From contig JAEWAY010000033.1 of the NCBI GenBank assembly GCA_023391415.1, positions 310,001-374,000 of the forward strand: 64,000 nucleotides of DNA, given 5' to 3'. The position numbers and the translations under genes are program-made. Below, piece by piece: positions 17,729-26,107 of this stretch. This DNA comes from Bacteroidota bacterium (GTDB lineage Bacteria > Bacteroidota > Bacteroidia > Cytophagales > Cytophagaceae). Numbering within the stretch: the first letter of the stretch is position 1; each line of letters opens with the position of its first letter. The notes under the pieces were generated by a model. That model was not told where the DNA came from, did no database searches, and saw only the letters and a list, made by a program, of their open reading frames with translations.

Positions 17729-18655
17729 ATGATTCTGACAAACACTCCCACCCCGATACAGCGAATCATCACACCAGCCACCATCGCCGCGGAGATCCGA
17801 CTATATGTCAAAAGAGACGACCTCATCCATCCCTTCGTATCCGGCAATAAATGGCGAAAACTAAAATACAGCTTGCTGGAAGCTCGAAGCCTGAAAAAAG
17901 CAACGATCTTAACCTTTGGAGGGGCGTTTTCCAATCATATATACAGCACCGCCGCCGCCGCTAAACTATTTGGATTTCAATCAATAGGCATTATTCGCGG
18001 GGAAGAAACCCTGCCGCTCAACCCGACCTTGACCTTCGCCCGCGCCGCTGGTATGCGCGTTCAATATATGAGTCGTGGCGAATACCGCGAAAAGGACGAC
18101 CCGAGCCTGATCCGGAGTCTCCATGAACAACATGGAGACTTTTATCTGATACCGGAGGGTGGTTCCGGCCCCCTCGCGATAGAGGGCGTAAAGGAACTGA
18201 TATCCGAGATCGACACGCCATTTGACTATCTTTGTACAGCCGTCGGCACCGGAGGCACGCTGGCCGGTCTTATAGCAGGCGCTCCCGCTCATACCCGTGT
18301 CATAGGCTTCGCGGCGTTGCGAGCTGAAAATCATCTTGAAGCCGCCACCCGCGGGCTTCTTCCTCACCACCTCGTCCAACCCTCCGCGGATTGGCGGATA
18401 TGCCATGATTACCATTTCGGTGGATACGCCCGAATCAACCGGACACTCGCGCGGTTTATACGCGCGTTCGAAACCGACCATGATCTCCCGCTGGATCCGG
18501 TCTATACTTCCAAAATGCTTTTTGGCCTACTGGATCTTATAAGACAGGGATATTTTGAAAAAGGCAAAACAATAATAGCTTTGCATACAGGAGGATTGCA
18601 AGGCAAGGCGGGCATGCGGCTCAAAATCGAAAAGCTCCTCGAACAGGACGTATAA
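17729..18655 (+). CDS. PLP-dependent D-cysteine desulfhydrase / ACC deaminase family enzyme
   Basis: A 308-residue fold-type II PLP enzyme. The N-terminal YVKRDDLIHPFVSGNKWRKL contains the Lys of the GNK(W)RKL motif that binds PLP. It is followed by LTFGGAFSNHIYSTAAAA and, later, the phosphate-binding loop AVGTGGTLAGL. The C-terminal region has DPVYTSKMLFGL and LHTGGLQG, both typical of the ACC deaminase/D-cysteine desulfhydrase group. The reaction would be release of ammonia and either sulfide plus pyruvate (from D-cysteine) or 2-oxobutyrate (from ACC). Which one cannot be decided from the sequence. Bacteroidota members of this shape are usually annotated only as family members. The gene is 39 bases upstream of a dipeptidase on the same strand. 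Confidence 0.9.
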   Translation: MILTNTPTPIQRIITPATIAAEIRLYVKRDDLIHPFVSGNKWRKLKYSLLEARSLKKATILTFGGAFSNHIYSTAAAAKLFGFQSIGIIRGEETLPLNPTLTFARAAGMRVQYMSRGEYREKDDPSLIRSLHEQHGDFYLIPEGGSGPLAIEGVKELISEIDTPFDYLCTAVGTGGTLAGLIAGAPAHTRVIGFAALRAENHLEAATRGLLPHHLVQPSADWRICHDYHFGGYARINRTLARFIRAFETDHDLPLDPVYTSKMLFGLLDLIRQGYFEKGKTIIALHTGGLQGKAGMRLKIEKLLEQDV

Positions 18656-18694
18656 CACGTTCCTTTGTTATTAGTATGTTAAAATGGAAGTCGT

Positions 18695-20050
18695 ATGAAA
18701 AATTATATTAAAAACAATCAACAACGATTTATAAATGAACTCTTTGATCTGCTTCGTATTCCTTCGGTGAGCGCGGACAAGACCTACCGGGAAGACGTAT
18801 TGAGAGCGGCGGAGTTTATAAAGGAGAAATTGATTCAGGCTGGCGCCGACTCGGTCGAGCTATGTGAAACCAAAGGCTATCCGATCGTATACGGCGAAAA
18901 AATCATCGATCCCGCCTTGCCAACTGTCCTTGTATACGGCCATTACGATGTGCAGCCACCCGATCCGATCGACCTGTGGGAAAGTCCTCCTTTTGAGCCC
19001 GAAATCCGCGACGGCAAGATCTACGCGCGGGGAGCGAGCGACGACAAAGGACAGATGTATATGCACATCAAAGCGTTTGAAGCGATGATGGCGCGACAAA
19101 GCCTGCCCTGCAACGTCAAATTTATGATTGAGGGCGAAGAGGAAATCGGCTCCGACAATCTGCCCCGTTTTGTGGCCGCCAACAAAACAAAACTACAGGC
19201 CGATGTAATCCTGATCTCCGATACGGGTCTTTTTTCCAATGAAGTACCAAGTATCACTGTCGGATTACGTGGTCTGAGCTATATCGAGGTAGAAGTTACC
19301 GGCCCCAGAAGAGATCTGCATTCCGGCATGTACGGCGGAGCGGTCGCCAATCCGATCAACGCGCTTTGTGAAATGATCGCCTCCCTCAAAGATGAGAATC
19401 AGCGTATCGCGATACCCGGATTCTATGACAAAGTAGCCGAATTATCCGAAGAAGAGCGTAAGGCGATGAATCAGGTCCCCTTCTCACAGGAGGAGTATAT
19501 GAAAACCCTTGGTATAAAGGCTCTGAGAGGTGAAAAGGGTTATACTCCGCTGGAACATGTATCCATACGTCCGACACTGGATGTCAATGGCATATGGGGC
19601 GGTTATACAGGCGAAGGGGCCAAAACGGTTCTACCTTCAAAAGCCTATGCGAAAATATCCACGCGGCTGGTCCCCAATCAGTCTTCCGACGAAATAACGC
19701 GCCTGTTTGAAGAACATTTTAAAAAGATCGCGCCTGCCGGGATAGAAGTAAAAGTAATGCCGCATCATGGCGGAGAGCCCGCGGTTACCCCAACCGATTC
19801 CAAGGCATATATGGCAGCGAGTAAGGCGTTCGAAGACGTCTGGGGTAAAACCCCCGTTCCGATGAGAGAGGGCGGCAGCATACCGATTGTCAGCCTTTTT
19901 GAAAGAGAGCTTGGCTTGAAAAGCGTTCTCATGGGTTTCGGACTAGACGAAGACGCCATCCATTCCCCCAACGAAAGTTACAGGGTATACAATTATCTTA
20001 AAGGCATCGAAACCATAATCCGGTTCTATAAACATTTCTCCGAGGACTGA
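18695..20050 (+). CDS. M20-family dipeptidase
   Basis: A 451-residue metallopeptidase related to CNDP dipeptidases. The zinc-site motifs are intact: VYGHYDVQPPD (His83, with Asp85), ARGASDDKGQ (bridging Asp117) and FMIEGEEEIGS (catalytic and metal Glu near 148-150). The lid domain begins near 205 (RDLHSGMYGGAVANP), and a C-terminal metal His lies in GLDEDAIHSPNE. The enzyme cleaves dipeptides in the cytoplasm; there is no signal peptide. It follows the D-cysteine desulfhydrase-like gene closely and precedes the dsbD genes, so the four may share a transcript, though their functions do not obviously connect. Confidence 0.94.
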   Translation: MKNYIKNNQQRFINELFDLLRIPSVSADKTYREDVLRAAEFIKEKLIQAGADSVELCETKGYPIVYGEKIIDPALPTVLVYGHYDVQPPDPIDLWESPPFEPEIRDGKIYARGASDDKGQMYMHIKAFEAMMARQSLPCNVKFMIEGEEEIGSDNLPRFVAANKTKLQADVILISDTGLFSNEVPSITVGLRGLSYIEVEVTGPRRDLHSGMYGGAVANPINALCEMIASLKDENQRIAIPGFYDKVAELSEEERKAMNQVPFSQEEYMKTLGIKALRGEKGYTPLEHVSIRPTLDVNGIWGGYTGEGAKTVLPSKAYAKISTRLVPNQSSDEITRLFEEHFKKIAPAGIEVKVMPHHGGEPAVTPTDSKAYMAASKAFEDVWGKTPVPMREGGSIPIVSLFERELGLKSVLMGFGLDEDAIHSPNESYRVYNYLKGIETIIRFYKHFSED

Positions 20051-20096
20051 ATCGGCATTGTATTTGTATAAAACCAACGACAAACAGGTATTATCA

Positions 20097-20834
20097 ATGA
20101 AATTTAAGTTCCTAAGCATCTTCATTCTGTTTGTAGGCATTCAGACTGTATTAGCGCAGAAAGAAGTTCCTACCATTTGGGAAACGACTGTTTCCAAAAG
20201 CGAGGTAAAAGCGGGCGAAACCATCGACCTGATTTTCAAAGCCAGAATAATCGACGGATGGTATTTATATTCATCGGATTTCGACCCTGACCTGGGTCCG
20301 GTCGTAGCCAGTTTTTCCTTTACAGAAAACGACAGCTACCGGCTCGAAGGAGACATAAAGCCTGTCGGCTCCCTGTCAAAAGAAGATAATCTGATCTGGA
20401 TGGGCACTTATACATATTTTAAAAACAAAGCCGAATTCCGACAGACCGTAAAGATCCTCAAGGACAATCCTGAGATCCGGGTAAAACTCTATGGCCAGGC
20501 CTGCAATGACGAATCCGGCAAATGCGTTCCCGTGATTCAGCAGTTTACCTTTGATCAGATTAAAGTCATCGCGGACTCCGGCAAAAACGGTCAGAAAAAA
20601 CATACGGATACTCCGCTAAAAAACGATGAAGGCAAGCCGAAGTCCTCGACGGGAAAAAACACGACAGGTATGAGTACTCCCAACGCTCAGCCTGAAAACA
20701 CATCCGGCCGGCCAGCGTCGAATCTTGAAGAACTAAAGGCCCAAAAAAAGGAACTTGTAAAGACAAACCAGCAAGGCGAAGATCTTGTAACCAAAGAGCT
20801 GAGCGATTTTGTGAAGAAGTACGGAACCAATTGA
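20097..20834 (+). CDS. Periplasmic DsbD N-terminal (alpha) domain as a separate protein
   Basis: A 245-residue exported protein. The start at 20097 begins a clear signal peptide (MKFKFLSIFILFV, cleavage near residue 20, VLAQ). An upstream TTG start would spoil it. Residues about 22-155 match the DsbD alpha domain, with the paired cysteines 136 and 143 in GQACNDESGKCVPV that accept electrons from the membrane domain and pass them to periplasmic thiol proteins. A Ser/Thr/Pro-rich linker follows (160-215), then a basic helical tail. The membrane and thioredoxin part is the next gene, 1 base away. In E. coli both parts form one protein, so here DsbD is split. Confidence 0.87.
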   Translation: MKFKFLSIFILFVGIQTVLAQKEVPTIWETTVSKSEVKAGETIDLIFKARIIDGWYLYSSDFDPDLGPVVASFSFTENDSYRLEGDIKPVGSLSKEDNLIWMGTYTYFKNKAEFRQTVKILKDNPEIRVKLYGQACNDESGKCVPVIQQFTFDQIKVIADSGKNGQKKHTDTPLKNDEGKPKSSTGKNTTGMSTPNAQPENTSGRPASNLEELKAQKKELVKTNQQGEDLVTKELSDFVKKYGTN

Positions 20835-20835
20835 T

Positions 20836-22578
20836 ATGAAGAAACACATCACCGTCCTTATAATCCTTTGTAGTGTCCTGAGCGGATTCACCCGGCAGCC
20901 TACCCAGGAGGAACTCCGGCGTACCGCCGACAATATTCAGAATATGTTGCGCCGCGACAGTCTGAACAATTTGATTATTCACAAGCTCGAACTTACAATT
21001 GACAGTCTGAACAACCAATCCACTCAGACCGTTCCGAATTCAAAAAAACAGAGCGAGACTACCGCGACCGATTCAAATATCGCCGATACGGAGGAAGCCA
21101 GTGAGACTACCGGCAATATTCAGGAAGAAGGTTCCCTGGTCGCTTTTCTTCTGATCGCCTTTGGGGCGGGTTTGATCGCCTTGCATACCCCTTGCGTGTT
21201 TCCGATGATACCTCTTACCGTAACTTTTTTCACGTCAAATAGCCCCAATAAAGGACAGGCTATACGCAAAGCCCTATTTTACGGATTCTCGATCATATTT
21301 ATCTATAGTCTTATAGGTGTAGCGATATCAGCCACCATGGGGCCATCCTTCGCTACATTTATGAGTGTACATTGGGTGCCCAATCTTATCTTTTTTGTCA
21401 TATTTATCACCTTTGGACTTTCTTTCCTGGGCTTGTTTGAGATAACTCTACCCAACTCCTTTGTCAACAAAGTAGACGCTCAATCTGAAAAAGGAGGTTA
21501 TTATGGCGTATTCTTTATGGCGTTTACACTGGTATTGGTCTCTTTTTCCTGCACAGGCCCCATTGTCGGCAGCCTGCTGGTAGAAGCGTTTCAGGGAGAA
21601 GCCACCCGGCCACTTCTTGGCATGATAGCGTACGCTACCGCGTTCGCCATACCCTTTACCATCTTCGCCATGTTCCCCCAGTTGCTGTCAAAGCTTCCCA
21701 AGTCCGGCGGCTGGCTCAATGTGGTAAAAGTCACGCTTGGCTTTATTGAACTGGGGCTCGCGCTCAAGTTCCTAAGCATGATCGATCAGGTATACCACCT
21801 CAATATTCTGGACAGGGATGTATATATCGCATGCTGGATCGCGCTTTCATTATTACTTAGCTACTATTTGCTGGGCAAGTTCAGACTGCCCCACGACTCA
21901 CCTGTCGATTCAGTAAGCGTACCCCGGCTGATTGTAGCCCTTATACCCTTTATCTTCGCCATATATCTGATACCAGGTCTGTTTGGAGCTCCGCTCAAAG
22001 CCTTATCCGGCTATCTTCCGCCTATGCATACGCATAACTTCGATCTGCCCGGCATCATACGGGAATATAGCGGCGACGCGGAGTCAACTCTTTGCGATGA
22101 TCCAAAATATAAAAACAAATTTAAACTCCCACATGGCCTCAAAGGGTACTTCGATTATGAACAGGCGCTGGCATGCGCTCGAGAAAAAAACATGCCGCTC
22201 TTTATCGATTTTACAGGGCACGGCTGTGTCAACTGCCGGGAAGTAGAGGCCAGCGTATGGTCTGACCCTCAGGTATTGCGGCATTTAAAGAACGATTTCG
22301 TTCTGGCCTCTCTTTATGTTGATGATTTTACTAAGCTGGAAGAAGACGAAATATACGTTTCCGAACAAACGGGATTCACCATAGAGACGGTGGGAGAAAA
22401 AAACTTTGACCTGGAGCAGGAGCTCTTCGATGTCAATTCTCAGCCTTATTACGCGTTGATCGACCCTTATACCGGAAAAACACTGGTTCCTCCGATGGGA
22501 TATACCAAAAGCGTAAATGAATATCTCCGTTTTCTGGAAAAAGGGGTCGCGAAATTCAACGCGACCCGAGGCAAATAA
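20836..22578 (+). CDS. dsbD: DsbD membrane and thioredoxin domains (thiol:disulfide interchange protein)
   Basis: A 580-residue protein that carries reducing power from cytoplasmic thioredoxin across the inner membrane. After a signal peptide and a polar linker (to about 98) come eight or so membrane helices. The redox cysteines are Cys120 in LIALHTPCVFPMIPLTV and Cys239 in SFSCTGPIVGSLL. The C-terminal periplasmic thioredoxin-like domain (about 430-575) has the active site GHGCVNCREVE (Cys464 and Cys467). The alpha domain is supplied by the gene just upstream. This gene is the last of the operon and is followed by a terminator-like hairpin. In Bacteroidota such proteins serve cytochrome c maturation or periplasmic thiol repair. 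Confidence 0.94.
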   Translation: MKKHITVLIILCSVLSGFTRQPTQEELRRTADNIQNMLRRDSLNNLIIHKLELTIDSLNNQSTQTVPNSKKQSETTATDSNIADTEEASETTGNIQEEGSLVAFLLIAFGAGLIALHTPCVFPMIPLTVTFFTSNSPNKGQAIRKALFYGFSIIFIYSLIGVAISATMGPSFATFMSVHWVPNLIFFVIFITFGLSFLGLFEITLPNSFVNKVDAQSEKGGYYGVFFMAFTLVLVSFSCTGPIVGSLLVEAFQGEATRPLLGMIAYATAFAIPFTIFAMFPQLLSKLPKSGGWLNVVKVTLGFIELGLALKFLSMIDQVYHLNILDRDVYIACWIALSLLLSYYLLGKFRLPHDSPVDSVSVPRLIVALIPFIFAIYLIPGLFGAPLKALSGYLPPMHTHNFDLPGIIREYSGDAESTLCDDPKYKNKFKLPHGLKGYFDYEQALACAREKNMPLFIDFTGHGCVNCREVEASVWSDPQVLRHLKNDFVLASLYVDDFTKLEEDEIYVSEQTGFTIETVGEKNFDLEQELFDVNSQPYYALIDPYTGKTLVPPMGYTKSVNEYLRFLEKGVAKFNATRGK

Positions 22579-22607
22579 AATCTCTTAATTAATTCACCAA
22601 AGTACCG

Positions 22608-22637
22608 AAGAGGCCGGCATAGTCCGGTCTTTTCTTT
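22608..22637 (+). terminator. Probable intrinsic terminator after dsbD
   Basis: AAGAGGCCGG at 22608-22617 and CCGGTCTTTT at 22624-22633 form a 10-bp stem with two G-U pairs and a 6-base loop. It is followed by CTTTTTC. It lies 30 bases after the dsbD stop. Confidence 0.65.
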
Positions 22638-22755
22638 TTCTAGTTAAACTGCTCATATTAGCCGGCATAGCCTACTCGCTCGCGATAAGCCAGGTCCTCT
22701 TCAGGAACTTTAGCGCTCAAAGAAGTTACTATTAAAAGGGCGCGCGTAATATACA

Positions 22756-23391
22756 ATGGTTTATCTACTATACTACAGACTCGATACTATCTGGGAAACA
22801 AACCGGCTCGCCGGCTATCTTCGCGCCTTGCCTGACCGTTTTGTCCGAAAAGTCGCTCAATATCGCTATCCGGAAGACCGGCAGACTCGTATCGCGGGCA
22901 GACTTCTGCTTCAGGAAGGGCTGCGTGAACTAGGTTGTAAACGAACGCTGGATGACATACGGTACAGTACATATGGAAAGCCCTATTTCCCGGGATGCGA
23001 TATTCGTTTTAATATTGCCCACTCCCGGGCGACAGTCACCTGCGTACTTTCGGATGAGTCCGAAGTAGGTATAGATACGGAAGAGCGCTCCGCCATACAA
23101 GTTAGCGATTATGAGCGACTTATTCCAAACCATATATACAAGGAGATTACGCGGCAACCAGACAGAGTAAGCGCCTTTTTATCATACTGGACCAGCCTGG
23201 AAGCCTCCTTAAAAGCCGAAGGCAAAGGCTTCCTGCTTTCCACCGACAACATCGTCATTGACAACCAGTACGCCCGCGTTCGTAACAGGACATGGTATCT
23301 TAGCGGCCCTGATCTCTTCCCCGGCAATACCACAACTATCGCCTCTTTCAAACCTGTCGAAGGTTATCGACAACGGGAATTATTTCTTTAA
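22756..23391 (+). CDS. 4'-phosphopantetheinyl transferase (Sfp superfamily)
   Basis: A 211-residue enzyme that moves the phosphopantetheine arm of CoA onto carrier proteins. The conserved core is present: FNIAHSRATVTCVLS, then GIDTEE (Asp107 and Glu109 binding magnesium), and YWTSLEASLKAEGKG (Trp145, Glu149, Lys153). The size fits Sfp/AcpT-type enzymes, longer than AcpS. No NRPS or PKS genes are seen in the window, so it may serve fatty acid synthesis or a distant secondary-metabolism cluster. It is transcribed alone after the dsbD terminator. Confidence 0.9.
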   Translation: MVYLLYYRLDTIWETNRLAGYLRALPDRFVRKVAQYRYPEDRQTRIAGRLLLQEGLRELGCKRTLDDIRYSTYGKPYFPGCDIRFNIAHSRATVTCVLSDESEVGIDTEERSAIQVSDYERLIPNHIYKEITRQPDRVSAFLSYWTSLEASLKAEGKGFLLSTDNIVIDNQYARVRNRTWYLSGPDLFPGNTTTIASFKPVEGYRQRELFL

Positions 23392-23578
23392 ATTATTTTC
23401 GCGTTCCTTCCAAATCCTCAATCACCCCCATATTCCGGGCCTTTCACGTAAGGTGCCAACAATCAAAACAAGCCAAGATTCTACCATTCAAAATTATATA
23501 TTGGCCGAATCAATTAGAAGTCGTTATTTTGCGTGCAATATATATAGTGTGCTACTATAACAGAACATATTTTCAATC

Positions 23579-23899
23579 ATGATCTCCGAAAGCAACATTC
23601 CTGAGAAGCAGATAATCTTAAAATTGATCAAAGCGGAAATGAAAAACTTTAAGCTCATCCGGGGCCTGAAAAACGCGGGCATGGTCACAGAAGATTTTTA
23701 TACTGACCTAAGTGGACTAATTATCAGTCTTATGGGATTTGAAGAGGAGTCGCGCGAAGAAATTCTCCGGCAATTTGACAAATACATGGAAAATCTGGAC
23801 GGCATCGCGGTAAGCAAGTTTTCGGAATCACTCAATCAACTCGCTCACGCGCTATACGAGCGATTGCTGGAAAGAAAAATCACTAAAAATCATCCATAA
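23579..23899 (+). CDS. Small uncharacterised protein, paralogue of the protein at 5475-5810
   Basis: A 106-residue soluble and probably helical protein. It shares the pattern KAEMKNFKLIRGLKNAG, then MGFEEESREEILRQF and SESLNQLAHALYERL with the 111-residue protein at 5475-5810 (REELKNRKLTSGLDNLG, MGFESRPDELF, DQLNQLAFDFY). No catalytic motif, signal peptide or membrane segment is visible. It ends 7 bases before the convergent response regulator stop. Like its paralogue it lies close to a pair of XRE-type genes, which suggests a conserved association. I do not recognise a named family. Confidence 0.8.
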   Translation: MISESNIPEKQIILKLIKAEMKNFKLIRGLKNAGMVTEDFYTDLSGLIISLMGFEEESREEILRQFDKYMENLDGIAVSKFSESLNQLAHALYERLLERKITKNHP

Positions 23900-23906
23900 A
23901 TCATTT

Positions 23907-24323
23907 CTACCGAACAGCCTTCATATACTCGGGATCTTTTAAGCGAGGCTGAAAAAGCGCTCTCAGTTTATTCTGATCCAAAGGCTTCAATATAAAATCC
24001 GTTATCCCCAATCGGTTCATAGCCTCAATGTCCCGGAGATTCTCCGATACGGACAATATTACAATACGGGTTCTTCGACTTGAAAAATCAGGATGACTCT
24101 CGATCGTCTTGATCAAGTGAAAACCATTCATCAACGGCATATACAGATCTACAAAAACAAGATCCGGCTTATTGACCGAATCGGTAAAATAGCGCAAAGC
24201 CTCCGCCCCGGACCTGGCCACGATCAGTTCTTCATATGGAATCGTATATTCAATAATTTTTGAGGCTACCCAGATATCTACTTCGTTGTCGTCAACGATC
24301 AGTACGCGATTATGCCGTTTCAT
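23907..24323 (-). CDS. Single-domain response regulator (receiver domain only)
   Basis: A 138-residue CheY-like receiver with no output domain. The acidic pocket is VLIVDDNEVD, the phosphoacceptor is Asp59 in LVFVDLYMP, the switch Ser lies in IVILSVSEN, and the conserved Lys is in FILKPLDQ. A short basic tail follows (EYMKAVR). Such proteins relay phosphate or bind partner proteins when phosphorylated. No histidine kinase is next to it. It resembles the four tandem receivers at 40.8-42.6 kb in size and layout but is more diverged (an LYMP turn rather than INMP). It faces the small protein gene at 23579 tail to tail and is divergent from the XRE gene at 24693. Confidence 0.92.
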   Translation of the reverse strand: MKRHNRVLIVDDNEVDIWVASKIIEYTIPYEELIVARSGAEALRYFTDSVNKPDLVFVDLYMPLMNGFHLIKTIESHPDFSSRRTRIVILSVSENLRDIEAMNRLGITDFILKPLDQNKLRALFQPRLKDPEYMKAVR

Positions 24324-24692
24324 GATTAATTAAGTTTTTACAGACTATCATTCATATATTCAAAATATTATACCGTTCAACCCCGATACCTTCTTACCTT
24401 GTAATTTAAAAGGAACAAATCATAATTCATCACGAAAAATAAAAAATTATTGTTGCAACCCATATAAATTATTTTGAATAATCGGTCGTTCATTGGCTAT
24501 ATTCAGCCATATGGAGATTTTGCTCAAAATCTCTATAACAAACTTACAAAATGCCTATTAAGGATCGAATTCCATCAAAGGAACCATAAATATAATTAGC
24601 GATAAGAGCCTTCTCGATAATCCAGTCCAATTTACAACAAACACATATATGACTTTAAATAATAAGTAAATTTATTTGACCTTGCGTTTGTC
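24324..24692. other. Divergent intergenic region between response regulator and XRE gene (369 bases)
   Basis: No gene is seen. Two adjacent inverted repeats stand out. TGGCT at 24494-24498 pairs with AGCCA at 24505-24509. GAGATTTT at 24514-24521 pairs perfectly with AAAATCTC at 24526-24533 around GCTC. They may be operators for the divergent genes or RNA hairpins in the leader of the XRE gene. The rest is AT-rich. Confidence 0.5.
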
Positions 24693-24944
24693 ATGACAGG
24701 GGAAGTGCCAAACAAACAACCAGGAAAACGCTACAGGGACCCCATACTTCTGAATAAAGTTGGCAGAAGAATGCAAGAACTTATGAATGAAAGAAGTATT
24801 ACTCATGAAGTTTTTTACAATGATACATCTATTAACCCTCACCGTCTGATATCCGGCAAAATCAATATGACGATTTCAACCTTTCAGAGAATATGCACCT
24901 ACCTTGAAATTAGCCCAGAAGATTTTTTTAAGGGAATAAAATAA
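24693..24944 (+). CDS. Short XRE-type helix-turn-helix protein
   Basis: An 83-residue protein made of little more than a Cro/C1-like helix-turn-helix (about 18-80): LLNKVGRRMQELMNERSITH, then DTSINPHRLISGKINMTIST, ending in YLEISPEDFFKGIK. The last segment (YLEISPEDFF) is the usual final helix of XRE domains. No oligomerisation or sensor domain is present. The second XRE gene follows after about 200 bases on the same strand. It is probably a DNA-binding regulator of nearby genes, but its target is unknown. Confidence 0.78.
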   Translation: MTGEVPNKQPGKRYRDPILLNKVGRRMQELMNERSITHEVFYNDTSINPHRLISGKINMTISTFQRICTYLEISPEDFFKGIK

Positions 24945-25152
24945 GTTTGCGATATCCTTCATCATATGAAAAAATGACTTTTCAGGCACTCCTGTAGAGT
25001 CTCTAGTCTTAATGAAAGAAAACAGCTATCCCATACAATACAGCCATATATAAACGTCATATTCTTCTTTTAAACGACCTCAGGTCACTCCTCAAAAATA
25101 CACACTTAATATAGGGTTTTCAATAAGGCCAACTTTGTTTTTATTTACACCC

Positions 25153-25419
25153 ATGTATACTGAAGAACAAATACTCGCTCAATTAGGAGCCAGAATAAAG
25201 AGTCTCCGTTTTAAGGCAGGATATACCAGTCATGAGAAGTTCGCCTATGATATTGACATGAGCAGAAGCTTATACTGGAATTATGAAAATGGAAGCAATA
25301 TGAATTTCCTTACCCTAATAAAGATTCTGAATTTCCACAACATCACGCTTGAAGAGTTCTTTTCAGAAGGTTTTAGTGAACGGACTCCGTCCAAACGTGG
25401 AAGGAAGCCCCGATCCTAA
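25153..25419 (+). CDS. Short XRE-type helix-turn-helix protein
   Basis: An 88-residue protein. The start at 25153 (MYTEEQILAQLGARI) was preferred over an in-frame upstream start at 25135 because it gives a compact helical N-terminus. The Cro/C1-like domain spans about 8-70 (LRFKAGYTSHEKFAYDIDMS, then YWNYENGSNMNFLTLIKIL, NITLEEFF). A basic tail (SKRGRKPRS) resembles an AT-hook core (RGRKP) and may contact the minor groove. It is tandem with the XRE gene at 24693, in a locus that also has the small paralogous protein at 23579. Confidence 0.78.
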   Translation: MYTEEQILAQLGARIKSLRFKAGYTSHEKFAYDIDMSRSLYWNYENGSNMNFLTLIKILNFHNITLEEFFSEGFSERTPSKRGRKPRS

Positions 25420-26107
25420 GGAGGAGGGAGCGGTTCATCAAATAGGACTTTTAAAAGCTAAAAAACTCCCGAAGAAACATTTTTCAGGAATATCAACCGT
25501 CTGGAAAAAATAGTCTCATGACAAACAAGGCTTCGCCAACCCGAAGCTGCTGACCGACAAAAACCGGCCAACAGTCCCCATTGTTAAATAACGAAAGCGC
25601 CGCTTAAATACTTTAAGCGCCTAATCGCTTATCGGAGGCAATCTATGCAAGATAAATACCGGTAAAAAGGGCATGTTTCATATCAATGATAGGGGTCATT
25701 CACCATTCGGAAATATGTCCTTAGTATTAACTTTTTTGTTCCGACCATCCCGATGTCGGTGACATAATCATTCAACCGAATAGCAATCTTCTGACTCATA
25801 TTCAATCTGATAAGTATAAGATCCATATCTCCCCAGTAGCGCTTGTACTATATGTAGGTATTATACGTCTTCCGGTGTATGAGCGGTACAACTTTCCCTT
25901 CCCGGCATGTTTTGAGACCTCATATTATTGCCTGCGCCGACAAAATAAAACATTGGTTGATCCGGATCATATCGCCAAAACCGCGCAACCCCTGTCTCCG
26001 GAAATTCTGACAAGCTATTTAACCAGGACACGTAAATATCGCGATACCAGAAAATATTTTCAACAAAGATGCTCCTCGTCAGTTAACACCGAAAAGTTAA
26101 TCGCGTA
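25420..26107. other. Long stretch without a secure gene between XRE gene and permease (688 bases)
   Basis: I see no secure gene. A perfect dyad, CGCTTAAA at 25601-25608 and TTTAAGCG at 25612-25619 with a 3-base loop, could be a regulatory site. A 77-codon frame from a GTG at 25875 ends with TAA at 26106-26108, overlapping the permease ATG at 26108 (TAATG). It is not obviously similar to anything, its start is weak, and I do not call it a gene, although the overlap is the kind seen in coupled genes. Confidence 0.45.
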
